A stretch of 64,000 nucleotides of DNA from Thermococcus gammatolerans EJ3. GTDB taxonomy: Archaea; Methanobacteriota_B; Thermococci; Thermococcales; Thermococcaceae. The notes under the pieces were generated by a model that saw only the letters and a list, made by a program, of their open reading frames with translations, was not told the DNA's origin and searched no databases. Shown here piece after piece: positions 18,181-26,143 of the stretch. The position numbers were made by a program, and so were the translations under genes. Location: NCBI RefSeq assembly GCF_000022365.1, contig NC_012804.1, forward strand, positions 1 to 64,000, written 5' to 3'. The first letter of the stretch is position 1. Every line of letters begins with the position of its first letter.

Positions 18181-18197
18181 CATCACCTTGAGTGATA
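18181..18197 (-). promoter_or_regulatory. TGM-like operator (TrmBL1/Tgr type) at the amylopullulanase start
   Basis: The - strand reads TATCAC-TCAAG-GTGATG, one mismatch from the Thermococcales glycolytic motif TATCAC-N5-GTGATA, bound by TrmBL1 (Pyrococcus) or Tgr (T. kodakarensis). It overlaps the ribosome-binding site, downstream of any TATA box, which is the repressor position. Transcription of the starch enzyme would be released by maltodextrins. Confidence 0.6.
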
Positions 18198-18261
18198 TAT
18201 TCTCTGCATCCTCAAAAGGTTTACTCCGAGAAGCGAGCAAAACGGAAGAAAGATAAAAGGG

Positions 18262-19188
18262 TCAGAGCCTCCTGAAGAGCAGCACCACACCCAAGACAAA
18301 CGCCAGAACAACCGCGAGGTTGCTGAAGAAAGGCACCTGGAAGATGTCGATATCAGTGTAGTAGTCAATGTAGCCATCACTGACCTCGTCCCAAGTGCTT
18401 GATTCCGTTGTCATTACATCCACAACGTTAGAATTACTCTGATCCCCTACAATGACTGCATTACCCGTGCTCCAGTCATGGACTATTGTTGAAACAGTTA
18501 TTCTAATGGTAGAACTGGACAAATCCTGTATCCCCAAGTCTCCTTTGTACAGTTTCATCTCAATAACGTCATTATCTGCATCTATGACTGCTTCGGAGTT
18601 ATGACTTCCTACATCGTTCCAACTAGGATCATAAATATCAAATTCATTGTAATCAGCATAGATGTGAGCTTTGTTATAATTCCATCCATCGTTTGCCGTC
18701 GTTATGAAAACAGCTCTCTCCCACGCTGCATTCGAGTTAACTTGGGTGTTCGAGTACTTTGGAAGCCAAGTTTGCCCAGAATTTGATTGCTGGTCGGTGT
18801 CTATCGTTATTATCAGTCCAAGTCCTCTCTTGGAGTTCCCAAAGGGCTCAGTTTCATCCTCTAGATACCCTCCTACCTTATTTATGTCCCTAAACTTGAC
18901 CAAGATGTACACATAATCCTGATCACTGGTAATCCTGATCTCAGTTATATCAGTATCCCCAGGATCACATGGATTGCAATCTTGAATATCGGTTCGAACG
19001 TCTCCCGTTGCGTCCTTCCAGACCCACTCGCCAGCGTTGCTGTAAAGATGCCAGGTGTTAACGTTCTGGGTTGAAGTGTCCGCCTGCCAGTCCGTAGGCG
19101 AACCGTCCACAGTTATCTGATGAGCACTGACGAACCCGGCCACACTCAACATCAAGAGCATTGCCAAGAACAATCCGGCTTTTTTCAT
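18262..19188 (-). CDS. Secreted DOMON-like (glucodextranase C-terminal type) protein with sorting signal
   Basis: 308 residues. A signal peptide (MKKAGLFLAMLLMLSVAGF) ends near AHQI. One DOMON-like beta-sandwich domain follows, with VDGSPTDW, GEWVWKDATGDVRTD and DYVYILVKFRD; similar segments occur in the adjacent amylopullulanase. No catalytic motif is seen, so a starch- or heme/sugar-binding accessory role is likely. The C-terminus has DIDIFQVPFF, a helix and FRRL, matching the amylopullulanase end. GGAGGG stands 6 bases before ATG 19188. It is upstream in the same operon as the amylopullulanase, 84 bases apart. Confidence 0.8.
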   Translation of the reverse strand: MKKAGLFLAMLLMLSVAGFVSAHQITVDGSPTDWQADTSTQNVNTWHLYSNAGEWVWKDATGDVRTDIQDCNPCDPGDTDITEIRITSDQDYVYILVKFRDINKVGGYLEDETEPFGNSKRGLGLIITIDTDQQSNSGQTWLPKYSNTQVNSNAAWERAVFITTANDGWNYNKAHIYADYNEFDIYDPSWNDVGSHNSEAVIDADNDVIEMKLYKGDLGIQDLSSSTIRITVSTIVHDWSTGNAVIVGDQSNSNVVDVMTTESSTWDEVSDGYIDYYTDIDIFQVPFFSNLAVVLAFVLGVVLLFRRL

Positions 19189-19191
19189 TTG

Positions 19192-19208
19192 TATCCCTCC
19201 GGGTGATA
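19192..19208 (-). promoter_or_regulatory. TGM-like operator before the DOMON-like gene
   Basis: The - strand reads TATCAC-CCGGA-GGGATA, one mismatch from TATCAC-N5-GTGATA. It lies directly before the start codon and overlaps the GGAGGG ribosome-binding site, about 30 bases downstream of a TATA-like GGTTTAAAC at 19238-19246. This is the position from which TrmBL1/Tgr represses. Confidence 0.6.
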
Positions 19209-19316
19209 TCCTCCATAGAATTTGTACACTCAAAGTTTAAACCATTTTCGGAGCAAGGAATGCCAACAAACCAAAACCATTTTAACCCACCTTTTTATTC
19301 ATGAGAAGGTGGTCGA

Positions 19317-20318
19317 ATGGAAGAGCCCAAGGGCATCTGGAAGTACTGGGACCTTCTCATAATCATAGGGCTTTCACTCATCCTTGACGTCCTCATATTC
19401 TACGCCCCGAACAGTTTGGCGAGAAAGGGCCTCGGCTTGGCCTTCGTCCTCTTCTTCCCGGGCTATGTCTTCATAACCGCCCTCTTTCCCGAAAGAAAGG
19501 AGCTTGACAACCTTGAGAGATTGGCGTTAAGCTTCGGCCTGAGCATAGCGATAGTCCCTCTAATAGGCCTCGGTCTGAACTACACCCCCTGGGGCATAAG
19601 GCTCATCCCTATCCTCGTCAGCTTAACCATCTTCAACGTAGCCCTTGCGCTCATAGCAATATACCGCCGCTCAAAGGCCTTCGAGCCCTGGATCCCCTGG
19701 ATAACTCTCGAAAGGATAAAGGGGGAGCTGGAATGGGAAAGCTCAAGTAGGCTCGACAAGGCCTTAACGGGGATCCTGATAATCGCGATCATAACCTCAA
19801 TAGGAACCCTAACCTACGTTATAACCCACCCGAAGCCCGGAGAGGCTTTCACGGAGTTCTACATCCTCGGGCCGGGTGGGAAGGCCTCAGATTACCCCAC
19901 AGAGCTCAAAGTCGGCCAGGAGGGGAAGGTTATAATAGGCATCGTCAACCACGAGGGTAGGAACGTTACCTACTACGTCCAGATATGGCTGGTCAACCTG
20001 ACGTGGGAGAACCAAACGAACACAACAACGATCTACGAGATGTATCCCCTGCCGGGCTGGTTCAACGTGACCCTGCCGAACGTTCCGATCAACATAGAAG
20101 GCAACTGGACGCCCCAGTTCGAGACGAACTACACCTTCAGCATCAAGAGACCCGGTGACTGGCAAGTCTGGTTCCTCCTCTTCAAGGACAACCAACCAAA
20201 ACTTCCGCCCGCACCCCCGGACGGCAACTACGCCGAAACCGAGACAAGGAACCTGATACTGAAGGCCATCAACGGGACGATACAGAGCCTGAAGCTAAAC
20301 GTACACGTCAAGGAGTAG
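19317..20318 (+). CDS. DUF1616 membrane protein
   Basis: 333 residues. Four helices lie in the first 120 residues (with FFPGYVFITALFP between helices 2 and 3), another helix near residue 155, then a large extracytoplasmic beta-rich domain rich in N-x-T/S sequons (for example VNLTWENQTNTTT). The architecture and the FPGY motif fit DUF1616, a mainly archaeal family often found with surface-glycan genes. AGGTGG at 19308-19313 and a TATA-like CATTTTAAC near 19277 support the ATG. The 3' end overlaps the convergent glycosyltransferase by 24 bases. Confidence 0.8.
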   Translation: MEEPKGIWKYWDLLIIIGLSLILDVLIFYAPNSLARKGLGLAFVLFFPGYVFITALFPERKELDNLERLALSFGLSIAIVPLIGLGLNYTPWGIRLIPILVSLTIFNVALALIAIYRRSKAFEPWIPWITLERIKGELEWESSSRLDKALTGILIIAIITSIGTLTYVITHPKPGEAFTEFYILGPGGKASDYPTELKVGQEGKVIIGIVNHEGRNVTYYVQIWLVNLTWENQTNTTTIYEMYPLPGWFNVTLPNVPINIEGNWTPQFETNYTFSIKRPGDWQVWFLLFKDNQPKLPPAPPDGNYAETETRNLILKAINGTIQSLKLNVHVKE

Positions 20319-21404
20319 CCTTACAACGGCGTCCCAGTCGTATTCCGCCGAAATCTCGCGGCTAACCCGACCAATCAGCTTTAAAAAAGCTTTGTCAAAC
20401 AGCAGAGACGCCAGAGTATCTGAGAGCTGGCTCTCATCCACGACGAAACCGTTCTTCCCATCCTCAACCAGAAACCTCGCGGCGTTCATCGGCGCGTTAA
20501 GAGTAACTACCGGCAGGCCACAGGCCATTGCCTCAAGCGCCACCATCCCAAAGCCCTCCCTCAGCGACGGAAGAACGAAGACCTTGGAAGCCTTCATCAG
20601 AGCTATAACCCTCTTGTAAGGCAGAAAACCCGTAAAGAGAACGTTTTTTTCGAGGCCCAAACCCTTTGCCATGCGTTCCAGTCTTTTTCTCTCCGGCCCG
20701 CCGCCAACTATCACGGCCCTAACGTCCGGGAGCTCCTCCTTTACCTTCACCAGCGCCTTCAGAAGAAAATCAACGCCCTTCTCCGAGATCAGCCGGCCGA
20801 CGAATATGACGTCCGACTCGAGCTCATCCGGCGGAATTGCCTGTATGAACTCAACATCAACGCCATTTGGAACAACGGGCACGGGCTTCCTGAGTCCGGC
20901 CCGGAGAAGGTCGTGCTTGGTCTTCCATGAGACGGAGATATGGTGTTCTGCCGTAAAAAGAGCTCGCTCCGAGAGCCATCCTGGGAGACCTCCGGGACCA
21001 AGATACCTCCACCAGTAAGGGCCCCAGAACTCGTGCCATGTAATAACAGTGCTGGGAAGACTTTTCAGCGCTAGGGCCCCCGGATAGAAGAGGTTCTGGA
21101 CGTCAACGATGTCATACCACCTAAACTCCCCGATTCTACGGCGCAGACGGGATGCAAGGCGCAGCATGGGCAGGGGGTTCCTCTTTCCGAGAAGGTAGAG
21201 CCGTTTTGGCGCGGGGGCAAGACCGTGATAGTGAATCCCATCCCGCTCTATCTCGTTCTTTCCCTCCCAGTGCTTGTAGCCATAAACGTGAACCTCATGA
21301 TCCCTAGCCAGCCTCTTGGCGAGCTCGTAGATTCTCCTCTCAACGCCTCCCTTGACCCATGGGTAAACGACGTCGTAGACGAATGCTATCTTCAGCGTCT
21401 CCAT
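20295..21404 (-). CDS. Glycosyltransferase family 4
   Basis: 369 residues, GT-B fold. The N-terminus METLKIAFVYDVVYPWVKGG with GGVERRIYELAKRL is the standard GT4 acceptor domain. The C-terminal domain has VIFVGRLISEKGVDFLL, PSLREGFGMVALEAMACGLP (the EX7E donor motif) and DVIF-type strands. It likely adds a hexose in surface glycan or glycolipid synthesis. ATG 21404 is the first in-frame start that gives the normal N-terminal strand, though no strong ribosome-binding site precedes it. It follows the sugar-nucleotide gene by 34 bases in the same direction. Confidence 0.9.
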   Translation of the reverse strand: METLKIAFVYDVVYPWVKGGVERRIYELAKRLARDHEVHVYGYKHWEGKNEIERDGIHYHGLAPAPKRLYLLGKRNPLPMLRLASRLRRRIGEFRWYDIVDVQNLFYPGALALKSLPSTVITWHEFWGPYWWRYLGPGGLPGWLSERALFTAEHHISVSWKTKHDLLRAGLRKPVPVVPNGVDVEFIQAIPPDELESDVIFVGRLISEKGVDFLLKALVKVKEELPDVRAVIVGGGPERKRLERMAKGLGLEKNVLFTGFLPYKRVIALMKASKVFVLPSLREGFGMVALEAMACGLPVVTLNAPMNAARFLVEDGKNGFVVDESQLSDTLASLLFDKAFLKLIGRVSREISAEYDWDAVVRLLLDVYV

Positions 21405-21438
21405 TGTGAAGAGATTGAGGAGTGGGACTAAAAGCTTT

Positions 21439-22434
21439 TCACTCTCCCCTCTGTATCTTCGCGTGACCCCCAACGAGGCTCTTCCTGAGCTCGAGGTTCC
21501 TTATCTCACACTTCTCGTCTATGATGGAGCGCCATATCGTCGAGTTCCTGATTATCGTCTTTCTGAAGATTATCGAGTCGCTGACGTCGGAGTTCTCGAT
21601 GACGCACTCCTCGCCAATGTAGGCGAACGGCCCTATAATCGAGCGTCCAAGTATCTTCGCCCCCCGCTTTATCACCACAGGAGGGATTATCTTTGAGTAG
21701 GGGCTTATCTGAATCTCCTCGATATGACTCTCCCTGAGAAGGGTTTTAAGGGCCTCGAGGTAGCTGTCCGCGCTCCCTATGTCGTACCAGTACTCGGAGA
21801 AGCGGTAGGCCTTAATCGGCTCCCCCCTTTCGAGGAGCCACTGGACAAAGTAGCCCGGTGAATCCCTGTTCCCGTTGCTCAAGTAGTCATCTAGGAGCCC
21901 CATAACCCTCTCTGGGAAGACGTAAACACCCGTACTTATCAGCGTCGAGCGGGGCTGGGCCGGCTTCTCCTCAAAAGCCACCACCCTGTCCCCCTCAAGG
22001 ACAACGACGCCGTAGCGCTTCGCGAGCTCGAGGTCGCCAACATCGTAGACGGCTATGAGAGTTTCACCCGAATAGCGCGCGAGAAAGTCCTGGAGCGAGA
22101 ACGAGAAGAGGTTGTCGCCAGCTATGACGAGGTAATCATCCAAACCGAGCTCCTCAACGGCCTTCTTCATAGCACCTATGGTTCCGAGCTTCTCCTCCTC
22201 GTGGAGGGTGTCCTCAACGATTAGCTCGACGCCGTATTTCTCTGCAACCGGTCTGAAGTGGGACTCGAAGAAGCGGTTCGTGGAGATGTAAACCGGCAGC
22301 TCGAGCTTTAGGGCCTTTTCAAGGATGTAATCTATTATCCTCCTTTCTCCAACGGGGAGCAGGGCCTTTGGGTTGTCCTTTGTAATGGGCCATAATCGAG
22401 TTGCGTAACCGCCAGCCATGATTAAGACCTTCAT
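21439..22434 (-). CDS. Sugar-phosphate nucleotidyltransferase with left-handed beta-helix
   Basis: 331 residues. It begins MKVLIMAGGYATRLWPIT and continues NPKALLPVGERRIIDYI, the nucleotide-binding signature of sugar-1-phosphate nucleotidylyltransferases. The residues from about 240 form hexapeptide repeats (KIIPPVVIKRGAKILGRSII). It would make an NDP-sugar (GDP-mannose or UDP/dTDP-glucose type) for the adjacent glycosyltransferase and epimerase; the exact sugar is not fixed by the motif. GGTGAT ends 7 bases before ATG 22434, which also gives the glycine-rich loop its usual place. Confidence 0.9.
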   Translation of the reverse strand: MKVLIMAGGYATRLWPITKDNPKALLPVGERRIIDYILEKALKLELPVYISTNRFFESHFRPVAEKYGVELIVEDTLHEEEKLGTIGAMKKAVEELGLDDYLVIAGDNLFSFSLQDFLARYSGETLIAVYDVGDLELAKRYGVVVLEGDRVVAFEEKPAQPRSTLISTGVYVFPERVMGLLDDYLSNGNRDSPGYFVQWLLERGEPIKAYRFSEYWYDIGSADSYLEALKTLLRESHIEEIQISPYSKIIPPVVIKRGAKILGRSIIGPFAYIGEECVIENSDVSDSIIFRKTIIRNSTIWRSIIDEKCEIRNLELRKSLVGGHAKIQRGE

Positions 22435-22525
22435 CGTCCGTATCACCCCAACCACTTCAGGCATCTCAACACAAAAACTTTCCCAAAGCTTAATAACTGT
22501 TCCTTGAACTCCCAATGGTGGTACC

Positions 22526-23476
22526 ATGAAGGTTCTAGTCACGGGCGGAGCTGGGTTCATAGGTTCGCACCTCGTGGACAGGCTCATGGAGCTCGGACAT
22601 GAGGTGAGGGTTCTCGACGACCTCAGCGCTGGAACCTTGGACAACCTAAGGCGGTGGGTCGATCACGAGCGCTTCGAGTTCATAAAGGGCGACATGAGGG
22701 ATCCCAAAATCGTTGAAGAAGCCGTTAAAGACGTTGAAGTAGTCTTCCATCTCGCCGCCAACCCGGAGGTAAGAATAGGCTCCCAGAGTCCCGAACTGCT
22801 CTACGAGACCAACGTTCTCATAACCTACAACCTCCTCAACGCGATGAGAGGCTCAAACGTAGAATACCTCGTCTTCACGAGCTCATCAACGGTTTACGGT
22901 GATGCAGATGTCATACCAACCCCAGAGGACTACGGCCCGCTCGAACCGATAAGCGTCTACGGAGGGGCGAAGCTCGCGGCCGAGGCCCTGATAAGCGGCT
23001 ACGCCCACACCTTTGAATTCAGGGCTTTAATCTTCCGCCTGGCGAACATAATAGGCGAGCGCTCGAACCACGGCGTCATCTACGACTTCATCAACAAACT
23101 GAGGAAGAATCCAGAGGAGCTAGAGATACTCGGTGATGGGACTCAGAGGAAGAGCTACCTCCACGTGAGCGACACCGTTGAGGGAATGCTCCACATCTTC
23201 GAGCACTTCAAGAGGTCCGAAAAGACCGTCGATTTTTACAACCTCGGCAACGATGACTGGATAACCGTGAAGGAGATAGCGGAGATAGTGAGCGAGGAGA
23301 TGAGCCTTAGGCCAAGGTTCGTCTTCACCGGTGGCGTCGACGGTGGCAGGGGCTGGAAGGGGGACGTCAAGTTCATGCGCCTGAGCATAGAGAAGGCGAA
23401 GGCCACCGGCTGGAGGCCAAGGCTCAACAGCTACGATGCCGTGAGGAGAACCGTGAGGGAACTGCTGAAGAGCTGA
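22526..23476 (+). CDS. NAD-dependent sugar epimerase/dehydratase (GalE-like)
   Basis: 316 residues, extended short-chain dehydrogenase. It has the Rossmann motif GGAGFIGSHL at residues 7-16, the catalytic triad SSSTVYG with YGGAK (Tyr-x3-Lys near residue 150), and RKSYLHVSD later. UDP-glucose 4-epimerase or a related NDP-sugar epimerase is likely. It is divergent from the nucleotidyltransferase; a TATA-like GCTTAATAAC at 22487-22496 and GGTGG before the ATG give a normal start. Confidence 0.9.
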   Translation: MKVLVTGGAGFIGSHLVDRLMELGHEVRVLDDLSAGTLDNLRRWVDHERFEFIKGDMRDPKIVEEAVKDVEVVFHLAANPEVRIGSQSPELLYETNVLITYNLLNAMRGSNVEYLVFTSSSTVYGDADVIPTPEDYGPLEPISVYGGAKLAAEALISGYAHTFEFRALIFRLANIIGERSNHGVIYDFINKLRKNPEELEILGDGTQRKSYLHVSDTVEGMLHIFEHFKRSEKTVDFYNLGNDDWITVKEIAEIVSEEMSLRPRFVFTGGVDGGRGWKGDVKFMRLSIEKAKATGWRPRLNSYDAVRRTVRELLKS

Positions 23477-23539
23477 CGGACTTTAGAATTTTTGCCATTT
23501 TTGCCGAGTTCTTCTCATTCCTACGGGTTCAGGATTAAC

Positions 23540-23549
23540 GTTTATAAAG
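23540..23549 (+). promoter_or_regulatory. TATA box of the M50 protease gene
   Basis: CGTTTATAAAGC surrounds this position, about 42 bases before the ATG at 23586. The spacing would give a leader of about 15 bases containing the AGGTG site. Confidence 0.5.
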
Positions 23550-23585
23550 CGGGGCCGGTATTTAGGTTAGCGGAAGGTGTGGACT

Positions 23586-24725
23586 ATGGTCAGCACGCTC
23601 ATCATCGTCATAGCCGGCATAATGGCCTTCTGGGTGCTCGTCTATGCGGCCTTTGGTAGGAGAGAGGAAGAGAACGAGGAAGAGGGAATAGCCGTTGATC
23701 TGTTCGTGATAATGTGGAGAACGAAGAGGGTCTTAGGCTTCATAGACAGGCTCGCCTCGCGGGGGAGAAAGTTCTGGAAGGTTTACGGCGACGTTGGGAT
23801 AGCCCTTGGGTTCCTGGGCATGGCCTTCGTTTTCTACGCCCTGCTTAAAACAGCCATCGCCACGATCCAGACCCACGGGAAGCAGGCTGGGGTTCAGCTC
23901 GTCATTCCTGGACTGACTATCCCCCTCTGGTACGGCCTTGTAGGACTTGCCGTTGTCATGGTCGTCCACGAGCTCAGTCACGGCGTCGTTGCTAGGGCCG
24001 ATAAGCTGCCCCTGAAGTCAGTTGGTCTCGTGCTCTTCTTCGTGATCCCCGGCGCCTTCGTGGAGCCAGATGAGGAGGAACTCAAGAGGGCCCCGCTCAG
24101 GACGAGGCTAAGGGTCTACGGGGCCGGCTCGCTCGCCAACCTCCTCGTGGCTTTACTCGCGCTTCTCATCATGAACTTGGCACTGACACCCCTTCTCCAG
24201 CCCGCCGGAATAGAAGTGGCGGGCGTTATAAGCGACTCCCCCGCCTCTGGAGTTCTTGAGAGGGGAGACGTTATAGTGGCCATAAACGGCACCGCGATAA
24301 AAACGCTCGAAGATTTTGAGAATTTCATAAACACCACAAGACCCAACCAGACCATCGCGATAACCGTCCTGAGAAACGGAGAAGAAAAAACCGTGAAGCT
24401 GAAGCTCGGCGCAAGGGAGGACAACCCAGAGAGGCCGTTCATAGGTATCTACCTCGGCCAGCACTACAGATCTAGGATAGGGCACGAGAACATAGTGTTT
24501 CCGCTGTTCTTCTCGTTCTACTGGATATACTTCCTCAACTTTGGAATAGGCCTGATGAACTTATTCCCGCTGGTTCCGCTGGACGGAGGAAGAATGCTCG
24601 ACGACCTGCTGAAGGAGTACATTCCCGAGGGCCTTGCAAAGCCGCTCAGGTACGCGGTCATCGCGATTGGTCTAACGTTGCTCGGCCTCAATCTCTGGCC
24701 GGCTCTCCTCCACCTTGCCCGCTAG
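23586..24725 (+). CDS. Membrane zinc metalloprotease, site-2 protease (M50) family with PDZ domain
   Basis: 379 residues with about six helices. The zinc motif HELSH lies in VVHELSHGVVARA near residue 127. The third ligand region is FPLVPLDGGRML near residue 327, and a PDZ domain lies between them (GVISDSPASGVLERGDVIVA). It cleaves membrane-embedded substrates, typically anti-sigma-like or signal proteins; the archaeal targets are unknown. ATG 23586 is preferred: AGGTG sits 6 bases before it, while the earlier GTG 23577 is part of that site. Confidence 0.9.
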   Translation: MVSTLIIVIAGIMAFWVLVYAAFGRREEENEEEGIAVDLFVIMWRTKRVLGFIDRLASRGRKFWKVYGDVGIALGFLGMAFVFYALLKTAIATIQTHGKQAGVQLVIPGLTIPLWYGLVGLAVVMVVHELSHGVVARADKLPLKSVGLVLFFVIPGAFVEPDEEELKRAPLRTRLRVYGAGSLANLLVALLALLIMNLALTPLLQPAGIEVAGVISDSPASGVLERGDVIVAINGTAIKTLEDFENFINTTRPNQTIAITVLRNGEEKTVKLKLGAREDNPERPFIGIYLGQHYRSRIGHENIVFPLFFSFYWIYFLNFGIGLMNLFPLVPLDGGRMLDDLLKEYIPEGLAKPLRYAVIAIGLTLLGLNLWPALLHLAR

Positions 24726-24833
24726 CATTCATCTTTCCTTTTTCTGAAGCGGAACACCCCATTCCAAGCGCCCATAATAGGAGCCGGCGTCAAGGGACCC
24801 AACCTTTTTAAAAGCCTTTTCTTAGGGCAACCC

Positions 24834-25811
24834 ATGCCAGCCAAATGCTCCAAGTGCGGTCGTCCAGCGGTCTACCACGCGCGCTACACGGGAAGATACT
24901 ACTGCCACAAGCACTTCAACGAGATGGTTGAGAAGAAGTTCAAGGAAACGGTCAAGAAGTACCGCCTCATAGAGAAGGGCGAGCGAATAGCAGTTGGGGT
25001 TTCCGGAGGAAAGGACAGCGTTGTTCTAATGCATCTCCTGGCCAAGCTCCGGGAGAAGTTTCCGTTTGAACTCGTCGCGATAACGATAGACGAGGGCATA
25101 GCCGGCTACAGACCAAAGAGCGTTGAGATAGCCAAGAGGAACGCGAGGAAGCTCGGTATAGAGCACCGCATCTATTCCTTCAAGGAGTACATCGGCTTCA
25201 CCCTCGACGAGACCGTTGGGATAATGGGGAGCTTTGAGAGGGGCGAGCGCGTTGGAGCGTGCTCCTACTGCGGTGTCTGGAGGCGCTGGCTCCTCAACTA
25301 CGCGGCCAAGGACGTCGGCGCCGACAAGCTGGCCGTCGGCCACAACCTCGACGACGAGGTTCAGATGTTCATAATGAACATTCTTCGTGGAGACATAGCG
25401 AGACTGGGAAGAACGGGCCCCTATTACGAGGAAATCCACCCGGAGCTCGTCCCGAGGATAAAGCCCCTCCGCGAGATTCCGGAGAAGGAGATAGTGCTAT
25501 ACGCGGTCCTGAACAACATTGAGGTTGACCTGAGCGAGTGCCCCTACGCGGTCGAGGCCTTCCGAGCCGAAATCCGCGACTGGCTCAACGAGATGGAGGA
25601 GAGACACCCGGGAACGAAGTACCAGATACTCAGGAGCTACGACAAGCTCTTCCCGCTAATAGCGAAGACCTACACGAAGAAAACCAGCGAGCTGAACCGC
25701 TGTAAGATATGTGGCCAGCCGACGACGGGGGAGATATGCAAGGCCTGCCAGTTCCGCCTTCAGGTCGAGAGGAAGGCGAGGGAAAAGGGCCTGACGTTCA
25801 GGGTTGAGTAA
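24834..25811 (+). CDS. ttuA: tRNA 2-thiolation enzyme, TtuA/Ncs6 family
   Basis: 325 residues. An N-terminal zinc finger (CSKCGRPAVY...YCHKH) precedes the adenylating PP-loop VGVSGGKDSVVL at about residues 53-64. Cysteines in ACSYCGVW and LSECPYAVEAF hold the Fe-S/sulfur-transfer site, and a C-terminal zinc finger CKICGQPTTGEICKAC ends the protein. TtuA-type enzymes make 2-thiouridine at tRNA position 54 in thermophiles, which stabilises tRNA. A TATA box (CCTTTTTAAAAGCC near 24804) lies about 30 bases upstream, so the leader is very short. Confidence 0.93.
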   Translation: MPAKCSKCGRPAVYHARYTGRYYCHKHFNEMVEKKFKETVKKYRLIEKGERIAVGVSGGKDSVVLMHLLAKLREKFPFELVAITIDEGIAGYRPKSVEIAKRNARKLGIEHRIYSFKEYIGFTLDETVGIMGSFERGERVGACSYCGVWRRWLLNYAAKDVGADKLAVGHNLDDEVQMFIMNILRGDIARLGRTGPYYEEIHPELVPRIKPLREIPEKEIVLYAVLNNIEVDLSECPYAVEAFRAEIRDWLNEMEERHPGTKYQILRSYDKLFPLIAKTYTKKTSELNRCKICGQPTTGEICKACQFRLQVERKAREKGLTFRVE

Positions 25812-25854
25812 ACTGAACAGCTATTTATAAAGACCTGTTTAGTATACTGAACAA
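25812..25854 (+). promoter_or_regulatory. Promoter with three operator-like repeats
   Basis: A TATA box CTATTTATAAAG (25821-25832) is flanked by copies of one element: ACTGAACAG (25812-25820), inverted CTGTTTAGT (25835-25843) and ACTGAACAA (25846-25854). The last two form a 20-base near palindrome, CTGTTTAGTATACTGAACAA, between TATA and the gene start. That is the place for a repressor of the 64-residue gene downstream. The binding protein is unknown. Confidence 0.55.
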
Positions 25855-25886
25855 CTTGTCTTGTTAAACTTCACCAGGTGTTCCCC

Positions 25887-26081
25887 TTGATTATCGAGAC
25901 GGCCATTCCCTTTGAGGAGCTTGAGGAGATAAGGCGAAAGAGCGGGGCAGAGGTCAAGCTGACTCTTCTCGGAACCATCGAGAGGAACGGGATAGTCCTC
26001 AATCGGGTTCTCGTGGAAGGCCATCCAGAGGAAATCGAGCGCTTCATGGGGAAGCTTAAGCTCGCGAGAGCCGGCGGTTAG
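25887..26081 (+). CDS. Small hypothetical protein
   Basis: 64 residues from a TTG start, beginning MIIETAIPFEELEEIRRKSG. The alternating pattern (IETAIPFEELEEI, VKLTLLGTIERNGIVLNRVLVEGHP, EEIERFMGKL) suggests a small alpha/beta fold, possibly ferredoxin-like. TTG 25887 is chosen over GTG 25878 because AGGTG ends 6 bases before it. No function is known. Its promoter has a strong palindrome, so expression is probably regulated. Confidence 0.65.
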   Translation: MIIETAIPFEELEEIRRKSGAEVKLTLLGTIERNGIVLNRVLVEGHPEEIERFMGKLKLARAGG

Positions 26082-26096
26082 TTTGCGCCCCAAACT
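26080..26096. promoter_or_regulatory. Palindrome upstream of the first membrane/regulator module
   Basis: AGTTTG-CGCCC-CAAACT is a perfect six-base inverted repeat, just before a TATA box (GGTATTTAAAGGC at about 26104-26116) for the gene starting at 26144. This position suits an activator, or a repressor that blocks TFB; the winged-helix protein two genes on is a candidate binder. Confidence 0.45.
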
Positions 26097-26143
26097 TCCG
26101 GGCGGGTATTTAAAGGCTCACTCAAACTTTTCCCGGTGGGAGC

